Shown here: piece by piece, positions 33,188-46,240 of the stretch
How positions within the stretch are numbered: position 1 is the stretch's first letter
Layout of the letters: every line of letters begins with the position of its first letter
From: Prosopocoilus inquinatus
Lineage: Eukaryota > Arthropoda > Insecta > Coleoptera > Lucanidae
NCBI GenBank assembly: GCA_036172665.1
Contig: CM069879.1
Location: 21,801,924-21,865,923 of the forward strand
Direction of reading: 5' to 3'
DNA: 64,000 bases
The notes under the pieces: generated by a model
What the model was told of the DNA's origin: nothing
The model's input: the letters and a program-made list of their open reading frames with translations, nothing else
Databases searched by the model: none
Position numbers and translations under genes: made by a program

Positions 33188-33209
33188 TATGTCATTTTGT
33201 AGATGGTAT

Positions 33210-34021
33210 TCTTATATTATGTGTTATAGAAAATAATTTCCAGACAATGACGTATGAGAAAGGCTCTTAAAATCTATTAATTATTTGCTCAGGAAGTTGC
33301 GCAAGCGGCATCATGTGATTAAGTAATATTACCTTACTTGTTCTTAACAAGGTGAATAGACTTGTTTATTCAGAAATGAACCGGTCTACAAGCTGGACGA
33401 CTTAATTAGCAAGTATGTAGATTCAATGTCATTGCAATTTTAAAATGCCTGAGGTCGTTTTGAGTCATGTGGTAATAGTATTATTTTTTCTTTTTGCAAT
33501 ATACAAACAAGAGCGGCCTTTTCCCTTTTGCTGTTACTTTGTTACTTCTTTTTACTTGCGGTTTACCTAGAAACTACCTGCGCACTCCCTTTTGAATCCA
33601 CCCCCCAAAAGCTTTCAGATATTTTGTTCAGCATTTTCATCTTTTGATCAAAACTTGTTTACTCGTTATTGAGCTCCCCACATGCGATTTTCTTTGCGCG
33701 AGGATCGGAGACTAATTGGAAGAGGAAGATGGCGGGCGACGACGTTTTTACCGGAAACGTTCGATCCACATCGCCTCACCGTTTGGATATTACATATTTG
33801 CCGGAAGTGAGAAGAAGCTTTACGACGAAATTGCGTAATTAACGTTTATTATTAACGCGCGCGAAACGAAAGCATTAACACACATTAGCCATTTGTTTTC
33901 ATTTATTAGAGAGCGCGCGAGGACTTTGTGTTAATTTGTCAGTGATATTAAGAGAAGCTGAAATCGTTGAAATATATTTTCCGCTTTATAAATGTTATGT
34001 TGTATGTGCATCGTTAATATG
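33210..34021. other. Non-coding, no gene seen
   Basis: Sequence 3' of the cuticle-type gene. A CpG-containing segment near 33690-33850 includes AGAGGAAGATGGCGGGCGAC; no frame or repeat supported. Confidence 0.45.
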
Positions 34022-34129
34022 CAGGGAAAAGAATTAAGTCCGCTTGGTGTTGGTTGGTTAGACTAATACAGTCCGAATACTAAATTTCCCTACTAGTCAC
34101 GGATCAAACGGGCTGACTTCTTTTTCCTG
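34022..34129. mobile_element. hAT-type MITE, second copy (108 bp)
   Basis: Same family as 25021-25245: starts CAGGGAAAAGAATTAAGTCC and ends CTTCTTTTTCCTG, with the shared interior ATACAGTCCGAATACTAAAT (ATACAGTCCGAGAACTAAAT in the other copy). Flanks TTAATATG and TTAATAAG match at 7 of 8 positions, an aged 8-bp TSD. It is an internally deleted copy. Confidence 0.85.
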
Positions 34130-37100
34130 TTAATAAGTGACTTGCTCCGGCAGGTGATGCACTTGATAACATACAGGTATATACTGCAATCATAAGCCAA
34201 TGAAGCTTTTTCTCGAACCGAAGTCTAAATAGATTAGTTTGAAGTTACACAGTTCTAAAAGCCAACTATATAATGAGTTTTACACAACAAACAAATCATT
34301 CCGTAACTGAATCAGTAAAAGATTAGTTTTGTAACTAGTAATTTATATGCAACTGCAACTAAACAAAATACTTACGAGTGCTTAGTTTTATTTGAGGACA
34401 TGAAAAGAAAAACAAGTTACTACTTAAAAACATTAAATAATAGTGCAGCATAATTCGTCCTAGCTAGAATAAGCAAAGATAAAAACCTCTAGCTGCATTA
34501 CACCCTGTAGAATGTGTGGTGTAGAAAAAGAATTCTTTTGTTCGGTATAGTATACGTTAATGCTGATGGTGTTTAGCAGAATAAACATATCCTCTCCTCG
34601 ATTACCTAATGCATCCGCTACCGAATCGTGTTTACATTACAAATGCAGTACTAATAATGACGGAGAGGGATTTAAACAAACGTTGATTACAACATCAAAT
34701 ATATCACGAGATCAATGCCGACTTGATATCTGTATAATGATTACGCTCATCTATCATAGTCGGCTGGTTGCCTCCGATGCGTTTTTATCATCGGGACAAC
34801 GAGTGCATCGAACGCGACAAAAACCGTTTTGCAGCGTGATTAATTAATGCGATCATATCCGGCTTTTATGCTGGAAAATTGCGCTTCCTTTTCGCGGAAA
34901 TTCTTCCTTTGTTAGGTGCGGTGACATTGGAAATTAAAAATTGGAAAAAGCCATTTTTAACCGCGACGGCTTGTTTTCATAAAATATTTTGATGTTTACC
35001 CAAGTCAACTTCAAGTCTATAAGGATTCTATTCGACCTCATTTACTATGTGTTAGATTAGATATATTTTTATTAGGCAAAAGAATTTATAATTAGAGAAA
35101 TTAACAGTTTCGCCTCAAATGCATCTAGTTTATTTAAACTCAGGCGGTTTAGATTCGTTGGAATGCGATGGGTTCTGAAAAAAACGTAAACAATAAACAA
35201 ATTCGGGCTATGCAGGTTTGCTTTCGCCTGGACGACACAGTTTGTTTTGGGGTAGTTAAACGATTAAATAAGTGTTTGCGTTATTATTAATTAATATTGC
35301 CTAAAAGATGTGGAATAATTCTGGAATAATTTACTAAGGGAGCGCGCGCATTGTTGGTCAACTTGCTTACGCTTCGTTGTCGTTTATAATCCGCCTGTTT
35401 TGCAAACAGTGTTTATATATTATACAGGATGCGCTTCGGAAATATTGTGCGCCACTCCAGAGGAATGGGGAACGCAGTACATTTTACTGAGAAGCTGTAT
35501 ATTGTAGCAAATTGCATGATATGTAGAGAATTAGCTTGATCTATTTCTTGCATGATACGAATGAGCGATTCCCCTGAGTGTAGACTTGGCAGGGTGTGGC
35601 AGATGCTACATCACTTGACCGCTGACTACTGTGCGAATGATGTTGGCAGCTGAGAGAGAACGACTCACAGTGTTGCCGAGTACTAAAAGAAACTTGGACA
35701 AAATTATTTAAATTTTTTTTCATTAAAAATAGTTTTTTCATTAAAAATAGTAATATTTCGTTGAAAAATACATGAAAAATATAAAAATTCGAAAAGTACT
35801 TTTTCGTTTTAGGAACGATAAGAGAATACATAAAATGTGAAGATAAAGTCTGGTAACTTAAATATTTCCGAAAACATTTTCTTTTTTGCAAAAATGCTCG
35901 GACAGAAAAGTTATTACCATAAATCTACATTTCAGTTCATTTATTTGTACACTGGCGTACCATTGGGGTACTAAAACAACTTTATTTTTTTTTAATGGAA
36001 ACCTCTATTTTTATTACGAATTCCAAGCGAGCACATTTTTCTACGTACAACTACATAAAAAAATTATAGTTACATAAGAATCTTTTTGAAACAAATGTTC
36101 AAGTATTAATAAAGAAACAAAACAAACATCAACGCTCATTATCATGAAATGTGAGAAAATTTTCACTGACTCTTCAAAGGAAATTATTAAAGATAAATGC
36201 AGATGCACTGTGAGTAACAAAATATTGGACTAAACTGTCAATGTCAATAACAATGTCAAAATGCATCGTTTCACTGTTTAATAGTGAACGGGCCATAATT
36301 TTATATTTATTTAATTTACTTCATTCAAAATTAAATATTTATTAAAACCCTAGGTAAATAAAAATGAATATGGAGATTTATTACGAAAAAAGAAATTTAT
36401 ATTGTACCCCAATGATTGCTGAAAATAAATAACCTGAAATGTAGGAATCGAGATCGAGCGTTCTTGTAAAAACAAAATAGTTTAGCAAATGTTTAAGGTG
36501 TTCCAGACTTTTATCCTCAGTCTATAATAGAATTCATTAAACTCTGTATAGAAAGTAGCAGGAAAAAGATAAAATACTGCTGCAACTTCCAATTCCTGAT
36601 TATATGTATTTATCTCACATGTTTGATGGGAGCATTTTTATCAATTCTTCTTCTGTAATTATGACTCCTCTGTTCAAAGAAATGTTCCATATTTTCTTTT
36701 TCTTTTCTAAAATTGGAGACAATTACTAAAATTTTCTAGTTTGTTTTAATTCTTAAAAATTCATTTTTCATTAATTTTTTGAAAAATATGATTTTCGTGT
36801 CGAGAAAATTCCACGAAGTGACCTACAACAAATAATAAATAAAAAGTCAGAGTGGCGCAAAAACGCGCAAGTTTTGAAGTTTTATTATGAAAACCCAAAG
36901 TGTATAGAACATTTAAACACAGGTCTCCAACAGGTGATATTCGGAATTACTAAACAAAAAGTTTCATCAAAAAGACAGGTGTAAAATATTTGTATGATTT
37001 GTACGATTATTTCTAAACCATTAAACACAAAAAAAAATAATAATAGGTGAAACGATTAATTAACCATACCTTCCATATTTGATTACACAGTTCAGTTTTG

Positions 37101-39368
37101 AACAAACTCACTTCAGAAGGAAAATATAATTAACAATGTTGCGATAAATGTATGGCCAGTATAATGACATAACAATTAATATGGCACTTTGTCTAGCACT
37201 TACTCGATAATTTCAAAAGGTACTTACCCTGTTTTTACGATAAATATATATTCTAATATTTACTAAGTTTCTTTTCGCCTACCTTCATTTTAACATTTTG
37301 ATTTTTGCCGTGTCTTGGCCACAGTGTGCGACGTACTGCTCAGGGTCCCACGGTGATTTCTTGGGGTCCCGATGTAGCGGGATGCTCTGAGGACTTGTCA
37401 CTAACCTTACGTGTCAGGTGGATGTGAGAGATTCACTGTGGCAAGATGTCGATCACTTGACGAAAGAGTAGTTGATTGATTGGATTCAATCCACGGGTCC
37501 GATAATACGTAGAGTAGAGCGTGTTTGCATGTACCTAAAAGAGATTATTTGCGATGCATGTGGAGTGTGGTTGTGGAATAACATTTCAAAGAATTAGAGC
37601 TTACGATGAGAACCACAGAAAAGTGGTAGGCCGAAAGTTGGTACCATTAGGAGAGATGGTGCAGGCACTAGTTTGAAGTGTAAATAGACCAAAAGGGTTG
37701 ATTGAGCAAGTGCAGACCGTTGATGCCTTGGGAACCGGGGGTCCCCGGCGAGTAAATAACTGTTGCCTCTTAGATATGATTGTAAGTAGAAGATTTCTGA
37801 ATGATTTCACGTGCATTTGGCGCTTTAAAGCTCAAAGCGAAGAAGGGCGCGCTATTTGAACAGTTAAGTAGGCGAAACGTGCGAATAGTCTGCCTACTAA
37901 AAAGTGTATTTATAAAAGTGATATTGTTGTGTGTTGTAATTCATTATTGTTATATGTACTGTTTTTTGAGTCTTTTGAAATTAAATGACTATTATTTTTG
38001 CTGTCCCCGAATTTGTAATAGTATATGAAACATAATTTCAGAGATCGTTATTCATGAAATATTATGATGACAGTTTCGTGCATGCGCTATAATCGCATGC
38101 TTGTAAAACTTTCGTTAGTATATATATATATCAGCTTATGTGGCACACGAGTAGTTTTGTTTTTGCATGCAAAAGTTACGTGCCGTCGTAAATTGACGCG
38201 GCAATTCTTCGTGTGTAGTTAGATTGGTTAAGTTGGTAACAACTTGTGCAGTAGGCGACGACGCTCGAAAAGTGGCGTCGCGACGCTTCGCCAGCCGAAC
38301 ATGACTGGCATCAATTCTCGACAGAACGAACATCTCGTCCCCGTATTGTTTTATGCGACAAATTGAAATAGTTCGCCAACAAATATTATCATTAGGCGAA
38401 GTGACGACGAGAAGGATGATGACGATGATAAACTTTCCGCGCCCTGATATTTTATGGCGAACTTTCCGAATCACCGGCTCGGATCATATTCATTCCGAAC
38501 GGCATCCGGCAGACGTACGTGTTACAGGCCGAGAGTCAGACTAAATAAATATTTATCGTGTTCCATCTCTAATGCCGAGCAAAAACGGGATTATCCTGCG
38601 TATTCACGATTTTCTCTGCGCCCATATATTTTCATTTGACTCGTGTTTGCTTCATGTAAACTTCTGACACACATCGGCGAACCTACAGTGCCACTAATTT
38701 CAGTTTCAGCCTGAATGCCTCATGACATATAATAACTCATAGGAAGAAAACAGCGACATCTTTCTTTTGCTTAAAATTCAAACAAACTCTGCAGACTTGT
38801 TTCCTTTAGCGAAGTAATAAAATAGAATGAAATGCAGTATTACGATTTCAAAATAATCGATTCTAAAGAAGCAAACTTTAATTCGTTACAGTATTATATG
38901 AGGCAGACTGTTCAAATATCGCGCGCTTCGTCTCGTCTATATTCGGATGGCTCAGCTTATGCCGACTAGCAACAGCATCGGTGAAACGTCGTGGTGTGTG
39001 GATGCTGTATGTATCAGGTGTAACAATAACAGATACAAAAGACTTTTATTAAGGATATTTCGGTAACTGTTACACAGAGCAGCTCATAACCAATATTGGA
39101 TTAAAAAAAAATATAATAAAATGGTTCTACAAAAATGTGTCTCCGAAAAGTATTCTAAAGATTATGTCTGCTCAGACTCTAAATATCGTACCCTTATTCA
39201 AAATCATACCGTTATTTTACACATTTGTTGCTGCGATTTAATTTTTGTACATATCTTTCCTATTTATAAATATATTATTGTTGTATTATTATTATTAATG
39301 AATGCTACAGAAAAGCTTCCTTGCGATGTTGCTCTTAAACATTCTATTTATAAATGCAATAAATTATA
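34130..39368. other. Long stretch without recognisable genes
   Basis: AT-rich DNA. ACACCCTGTAG at about 34497 is a lone MITE-end motif. A less AT-rich part at 37310-37790 and a CpG-rich part at 38200-38530 have only unrecognised short frames. (TA)n of about 14 bp lies near 38118. Open frames at 35891-35541 and 38474-38136 (minus) show no family motif. Confidence 0.45.
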
Positions 39369-40305
39369 TAAAGGGTGTTCTTTTACTGTGTGCAAATATT
39401 TAAACCTGCAATATATCACCATGAATGACTACGATTGAACTCGTATGTTCTTAACATAAATGTAATAGTTTTCGAGAAAAATGCAGTGACAGATTTTTAC
39501 TAAACTGTTTGAGAACTCATGGCATAGCTAAGGGTGGAACGTGGGCGCTTCTTCAATTACGACCCGCAGCCGAAGTAGGCCAGGGTCAGTGCCTTCCTGG
39601 ATCTTAAGCAGGAACAACGTAACTCAGCGCCGCTCCGATCAGTTGGTCCGTCGAAACGTTTACAATTTAAATTAACTTCACTGCAAGTAATTACAAGTTT
39701 AAGTATTAAATTAAAATCTAGTGCAATTCAAGAAGCTGCGGTTCGTAATTGCCGAACAAATTAAAAGCGAGGTACAAAACAAATCGTAATTTCTCATTCC
39801 GTATTATTTTCAAAAGACTTCTAAAAATTTTACATTTACTTTGTTCCCAAGGACCGTAAGTAGTAATACTTTCATAGCTAGCAGCGAGATTGCAGCAAAA
39901 GTTGCTTTACGTAAAAGGGCGAAGGAAGAACATTTTTAACGCGTTTGCCTAATTGGTGCATAAATTTTCGGATTTATTCGTCAGTAGTTGACATCGTAAA
40001 ACATATTACTTCGCTCAGTGAATTAAAATTTTAAATAAAATAATTAATAAACGTTATCAGTGATTATTATTACGACACTCTGCGTTGAACATCGAGTGCG
40101 ATACCGGTGGGCGTGTTCAAACCGAGAGGAAGGCGAAGTTGACCTTCCTATCTTTCTCGCACATTTCAACAGTTCCAAACAAGTGGTCCATCCGAAATTT
40201 TTTGGCTATGATACGGTAGCCACCAAAAAATACCCGCAGAAGGTAGCATTTCGCGTACTTATACTGAGTTTTTTTCGTTTGTACATAGTAAAAGAACACC
40301 CTGCA
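39369..40305. mobile_element. Non-autonomous TA-type element (937 bp)
   Basis: The left end AAAGGGTGTTCTTTTACTGT and the right end, read inward (GCAGGGTGTTCTTTTACTAT), match over about 25 bp, continuing as TGCAAA and TACAAA. TA flanks both sides. A GC-richer block (39530-39650, with GACCCGCAGCCGAAGTAGGC) has no clear protein. The CAGGGTG terminus recurs elsewhere in the window. Confidence 0.65.
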
Positions 40306-40398
40306 TAACCGAAATATTATTTAGGTTAAAACCGATATTATTTCGGTATGAGAATAACGTTGACGAAATATTATTTCGGTTTTAATGTAAAGGTACTA

Positions 40399-40503
40399 TG
40401 ACGCTCAACTTAAATTATACTCCTGCATGTGAACCACACCCTTAAGAACATTCAGCGTAAGGGCTATGAAACTGTCAAATGGTATCATTTAAGTTGAGCG
40501 TCA
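40399..40503. mobile_element. Small inverted-repeat element (105 bp)
   Basis: TGACGCTCAACTTAAAT (40399-40415) and its perfect complement ATTTAAGTTGAGCGTCA (40487-40503) bound about 70 bp. It is surrounded on both sides by AT-rich segments containing CCGAAATATTATTT and its complement (40312-40580), so it may be the core of a larger, older palindrome. Confidence 0.6.
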
Positions 40504-40659
40504 GTGTAACAATAACGGTTTGAGAACACCCGATAAATTACGTTACCGAAATTAATTTCGATTGGATACGTTCTCACTTTTACGTTATCGATATTATTAC
40601 GATATAAAGTCCCTGCGCTAAATTTTTACAATGCAGGTAAGCTTATCCCTTATTATCGC

Positions 40660-43130
40660 TTTCTGTGCTTCTGTTTGAGATTTTCCTTGAAGTATTTTAG
40701 TTCTGTGCAAACATGTGGAAATCATTTCAACTATTTTTTCGTTATTTTATAAATTTCATTCCTTCTCTTTTTAATTTATCTCTTATTTCTTTGGAAATAT
40801 TTACTTTGTCTTACATTTCTTGCTCAGGTCTTCTCCGGCAAATATTAAAGCACCATAAATATTCTTGCACTTTTCTGCTTTCTTTTGGTGATTTCCTTCA
40901 TTTTTCAGAAAGGTTAGTTGCAGTCGGTCTGTTTGTTTGTTTATTTATTTCCTTATCTCTCCGCTTTATTTTATTATTATAATTATGTTTTGCACTGTAT
41001 TTTAGGTTGACATAAGTTTCCTAAGTTTATTATCATCTTGATTTTGTGTACTGTACTTTTCTATTTAATTTTTTTAGTAAGGTCAGCAACAGTGAAGGTT
41101 TTCCTCAAAACCTGCTTTTGTGGACTCTAGTGATCGATGGGGAATAATATTGACAATTCAAAATTTGTAAAAGTATTAAAAATTTTACAATGAGAAAAGA
41201 CTAATCGGGAAAAGTTAAATCTTACAAAAGAAAAAACAAAGTATCAGTAAGAGGAATAATTTTTGAGAATTTCCGTTTATATTCAAACAAGTCGTAAACA
41301 GTTAGCATGCCCTGCAAGTTTTAAAACCTTTTGATACCTTAACACTTTATTATACGTTGACAGTTTATGTTCTTGAAAAATCTGTCAACGGATCTGTCAA
41401 CATTACGTTATTTCACATGCTTTTAAGAACTATCCGACGCATAATCATTACAAAGAAGAACCTTTTATTTTTTTGTGTTTGTGATTTTTCTATTATGTCA
41501 TTATGATATTATTGCATTCTTTAATGAATCAAGAAGAGTTTTGAAATTTATAGCGTTTGACTGCTCTGGAGCTAGAGCACTGTCAAAGTATTGCTATCTT
41601 GTTTTAACTTAATGTAATAACTAATAACAAGAGAAGGAGATATTATCAAATTGCTCCAAAGCAAAGAACTGAAAACGGCAAATGTCTTTAAAAGCCCTTC
41701 TTGCTTCAAAAAAAGGAAATAAGCAAGAACCTGTATCCTCTGTTACGAAACGATTCATTTTAGGAATGTTAATATTACTTTTAGTTGAACCGCATCTACT
41801 TTGTCGTTACATTTTCCTCATGCATATTTTGAGCCGTTCGTTTATTTCTTTTTCACTCCAACAATGAATACTGTGGATCTTATATTATGGAGTATGTTCT
41901 TTCGTTTATTGTTAACCATTCTCAAGAGTAGGCAGATTGAGCCTTGCTGTCGCGAGAGTGGCTGCAAAATCGAAATGAAAGTCCTGGTAAAGCTTCGAAT
42001 TGGTAAATTACCGAGGAAATGCAAAAAGGGAGTGTAGTTACGCTGTATTCAAATGGAAGTTGTTAAGATCTAAGAAAAAGAAAACTTTTCTGAACTAAAG
42101 ATCGATAAAAACAAACCTTAAGAAAAAGACAACAGAGGGTAAATGGTCTAAGGTCTTCTCTTATTTGACGCTTCTTCTCGATGTTATTCTCCTTACAACA
42201 TGCCCGATATTTTTAAGTATACCTTCTCGTTTTTTTCTTGCGATCTCATTTCAAACACTTCTTCGTTTCCTGTCTTAATTTTTTTTCCATAGCTCTCGTT
42301 TTCTTTGTCTCATGTCTGATTGTGTTACTTTTTTTCTTCCGATGTCTTTTTTGCAAACCTCAAATCCTTTTTTTTATTTACAGGAGTTCATACTAAAGAA
42401 TTTATTTTTTATTTTCCTGGTTATCCCTTCTTTCTATGTCTATACTTCCAAAAAAAGTCGTTTTTGGGAAACTTCCAATTTTTCCCTACCTTTGCAATTG
42501 TTTGCTTGTTATTGATTTTTAATTGCTTTTAGTGATTGTTTCGAAATATTTAAAATTGTTATGTTGTTTGCTTTCTGTTTTCGTTTCAACCATACCTACT
42601 TATATTCTTGTTTTTTTTTTCTTTTTGTTAAGGTTATTCTGAACTGCAGATTCTATTTTACAATAATAGCCACATCATCTACCGTACGAGCTTTGCCATG
42701 TTTACATTTATATTATCTTTGTGTATATCGCATCTACTACATCATAATTCCTAATTTTTATAGTTTTTTTGTAAGCTCAATGAAATTCGCATGCTCGAAA
42801 ACAGAGCTTTTCTTGGGTTTGTTCCGAATAAAAAGTCAAGTTATAATTCAAGTTATGCACTGTTGTGTATCCTTTTTTTTGTTACGCACGCCAAGAGGTA
42901 GGCAGATTAAGGCCTCTAATTCTGTATGTAAATGGCTGCGAAATTAACCAGACGTCAAGCCATCCCAAAACACGGTCCATTATTCGTTACATCTGGATTA
43001 ATGTACCTCCACTTTTCTGTTTCCTTCATTTCATTTATTTCATTAGCAAGAAGTAATTTCCTTCTTTTCTTCTTGATTAGTTCCCCCCACTTTTGCCTTT
43101 TGCTCTTCTTCTAAAACAATTCTTTAAAAT
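40660..43130 (-). mobile_element. T-rich region with decayed LINE (minus strand)
   Basis: The plus strand is strikingly T-rich, so the minus strand is A/G-rich like the LINE remnant at 9480-12210. Minus-strand fragments include VDDVAIIVK at about 42680 (YADDVAII-like RT box), IKNKFFSMNSCK at about 42420 and NIGHVVRRITSRR at about 42190 (GHVxR motif of LINE C-termini), in the right order. The plus-strand hydrophobic frames here are by-products of the T-richness. Limits are approximate; only about 42100-43000 has any RT-like motif. Confidence 0.4.
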
Positions 43131-44464
43131 ATGGCGCTCGTTATTTATTTATTTTTTTTTCAATTATATTTGGAATCAATATTTTTGAAAACAAATGACG
43201 TCTCGTAATTGCTAGTCGCCTCAAGAACCAGAACGCGTTCCCTCTTAATGTTTTCGGCCAACGCAAGTATTTATATAATACAGCCGGGAAGAAGATATTT
43301 TCGAGTTGGCACGAGCTTGCGCCGCGGCCCAGACATAATAATTCATTGTTTTTATGTTGGCTATATTTAACTTCTGAATTAAACTTCGCAAGTCATTTAT
43401 TTCACGATAATGAACCGTATGTTAGTATCAGACGGCCGTTAATTTATTACCTTGCAGTGCTTACTTGTAGTGGCGGTCAGTTTTCAGCTTTTACACTAAA
43501 GTCATTTTTTTTCTCTTGGATCCTTATACATAGCATACGTAATTTTGCTGCTTCAAAATCATTTCGAATTCTGTCTCTTAAATACGGCAGCAATAAATAT
43601 TTACATAGCCAATACATACAGATATTCGTAACTTATTCAGTCTGGATGTTTTTATGTGAAGATTTTTCTGGTACCGTTTACTTGGGAGATTTGTCGAAGT
43701 ATTAGACGCACATTTTTCAACGGATGACAAGTTAATATGCGGCACAAAAGGGAAAACTAACCGCTCGGGGCATTTCAATTTCTAGCGCTCGTCTACGTTT
43801 GTTCCTTAGCGTGCGCCCGCCGCCCCGGCTATATGCGAAAGTAATTTTAAGGGGTGGGCCTTGCAAGAAATTTTATGGGGCGGACTTATATTGCGTTTAA
43901 TTACAGTGGCATTGGCTTTTATACGAAGGAATAACTTCAATCAACGTCGTAGGTATAACGAAATTGGTTTCCAAAGTTTGACTTTGTTATTGTAGAATGC
44001 TTTTCGAATCATGGGGGTTTGGACATCTCACTGATGCTTTGACTCCGTTTCAATCTGTATGATTCCTTCTTTGGGCTTCAAAAAATGCTCAGGAGCTCAT
44101 TTTTGTTTTCCCATTTTGGCTTTAGTATCAATAAAAAATTTACAACCCCTTAACAGATAGCATCATTATGCGTTCCCTTTTGGAAAATTTCTGCACTTCC
44201 AAGAGAAGTTCGCTCATTTTAAGTAGCCCCCAATAAAGCGCATTCATGTTTTTTTTTTATTCACAATCAATCATGTCAGCAATAATGCGATCAACAAACA
44301 TCGCGTTTTCCAAGCGACCGACTCTAAAAATAACTCGTGTTACATGCAGCTATAATTCGCGATAAAATAAAGTGCAAATTTACATGTTTAGAGATTATGT
44401 ACCCTTAATGACCTGCTCGTAAGAAACAAATCATCATTTGTTATGTAAAGTCATCGCTATTTTT
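43131..44464. other. Non-coding stretch, no gene seen
   Basis: AT-rich with a CpG-rich piece at 43790-43870 (GCGTGCGCCCGCCGCCCCGG). The frame at 43346-43705 has no motif. Confidence 0.45.
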
Positions 44465-44768
44465 TCAAGCCAGTATCCAATTTGTATTTCTTTTTAATCT
44501 TTGGTGTTTGCCCAACGGAGTCCTAAATTCTGGACTTGTCAGGACCTCAGGAGCGTGAGTGAATTTTTTGTGTGTAAAGTGTTCCATGGCTTTGTTACTT
44601 CCAAACCTCCTCGCCGTTGAAGGGGAATCAGTGTCGAATTGTATCCCCAACACAGAAGGATATCTGAAGTGAGTAACGACCACTCCCGAGAAATATTTCA
44701 AGCGGGGTGCGAAGCTACAACTTTATGACTGTAACGCCGGCCTTTTACCACTAGGACCGTTTAGTCAT
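44465..44768 (-). mobile_element. tRNA-derived SINE
   Basis: On the minus strand the head reads GACTAAACGGTCCTAGTGGT, then AAAAGGC; CCTAGTGGTAAAAGGC (44755-44740) matches an RNA polymerase III A box, and GTTGTAGCTTCGCACCCCGC (44721-44702) matches a B box about 35 nt on. The body contains CACGCTCCTGAGGTCCTGAC, then CGTTGGGCAAACACC, and ends in an A-rich tail (AAAGATTAAAAAGAAATAC). The body recurs at 56802-56925, which supports a dispersed family. Confidence 0.75.
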
Positions 44769-46240
44769 TTCAATTAAAACCAATAATCACTTGGCTGAGA
44801 GAAATATCGTGCCTACCGTCTTACCTTGTACATAGTGTTGCTTGGAGTATCTAAGTTACCGAGCTCTTTCCCCGCAGAAATGAATTCCATGTGAAATTAG
44901 TTTTTGCCTTGCTCAAAATCCTCTTTGTAATAAAATTGGGCTTTCTTTGGAAAGGACGTTGAAATTAAAACTTTGTCAAATTCAAGATAAAGTACCCACT
45001 CAGGATCAAAAGGATGGAAATTAAATTCCTTGGGAATGACATGTTATTAATTTTTCTAGCCCTAGCTTCTTAACATAGCTTTAGCTTCATTTCAGTAGAG
45101 ACACACTAAAATAGTCTTTGTATTGTGAAGATAGTTGAATCAAAAGTCTTCAAGAATCTTATTTGTACTGCTGTTTCTTGGGAATCAGATTTAAGGTCGA
45201 TGACCTGTCCTCGAAGGAGGATAAATTGCATATCGATGTTTAATGAGTATCTGACCAAAGAAACTGCCGGTTTTTCGATGAAATACTTGATATCTGGTAA
45301 AGAGCCTACAGTTTTGACCTTCTAGGATATAAGAAGCCTTGAAATCAGGTTGTTCACTTCATTAGTCACATTCAGCAGAAGATTTCCAAGAAATCTTCAA
45401 AGTTCCTGAATAACGACCTCTTTAAATCATGGAAAGGAAGGTTTTGCCCTGGTAGTTCTTCTCCAAGAAAACCTTGCATTCCACTTTGTCGTTTGACTTA
45501 TGGAGGTTTTTGTGTTTATAGTTCTAATTTAGGAATCTTGCGGATTCAAAGACGTCCTCTACCAACAAAATTGCTTGCTTTCCAAAGGATAACACTTCGT
45601 ACTTCGCTTTTCAGAAAGCCCAGATGTTCTGAAATCAAGTTTTTCAATGACTGCGTTACATTTTATGTATCTTCAGGGTCCGTGTATCTTGAGTGTCTTC
45701 GAAGAATGACCACTTTAAATCAAAGAAGATATGAGAAATCAGAACGCTAAAGATGGCGTTGTCTAAGGAACAGCTTCACCAAGAAAGACTTGCGTTATAG
45801 TATAAGACTTATTTTGTTTTTGTAGCTCGAATTTATAAAGTCAAGGGGTTCAAATAAGTCTGCTAACAACAAAATAAGTTTTCCGTGGAAATATCTGAAA
45901 ATCAGGTCTTTGAGTAATATCCGAAATTAAATCTTTCATAATTTATTTATCGCGTTTAATTAGTGGTTTTCTGTAATTTCAAGATCCTGTTGCCATAGGA
46001 AAAGCTTTTCCAAGAAAATGCTACAAAGGATTCAACAAAATTGCCTGTTAGCAAAAAAAGCTTCTGGCAAACGTTTCTTCCTACATTTCCTAGTTTCAGA
46101 TGTGTTGAAAACAAAGCTTTTAATTTAATCACCATTATTTAATAGGGACTTACTATGCATTTCTTCAGAGTCCTCTTTGAAGCAGGAAAACTTCTCCAAA
46201 TGAACACTGTATTTCATCGTAAGACTTACAAATATTATTT

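Noticed and set aside
33074..34506. TACAGGGTGT and ACACCCTGTA considered as TIRs of one 1.4-kb element
   Set aside because: Only 10 bp match, the left motif lies in the 3' UTR of the cuticle-type gene before its poly(A) signal, and no subterminal similarity is seen.
39500..39660. GC-rich stretch that looked like 5S rRNA or another small RNA
   Set aside because: No match to 5S internal control boxes or to a cloverleaf; it lies inside an element bounded by TIRs (39369-40305).
40713..43705. Series of hydrophobic plus-strand frames that look like membrane proteins
   Set aside because: They arise from T-rich sequence (Phe, Leu, Ser, Tyr codons) in several frames at once, with no starts, splice sites or family motifs.
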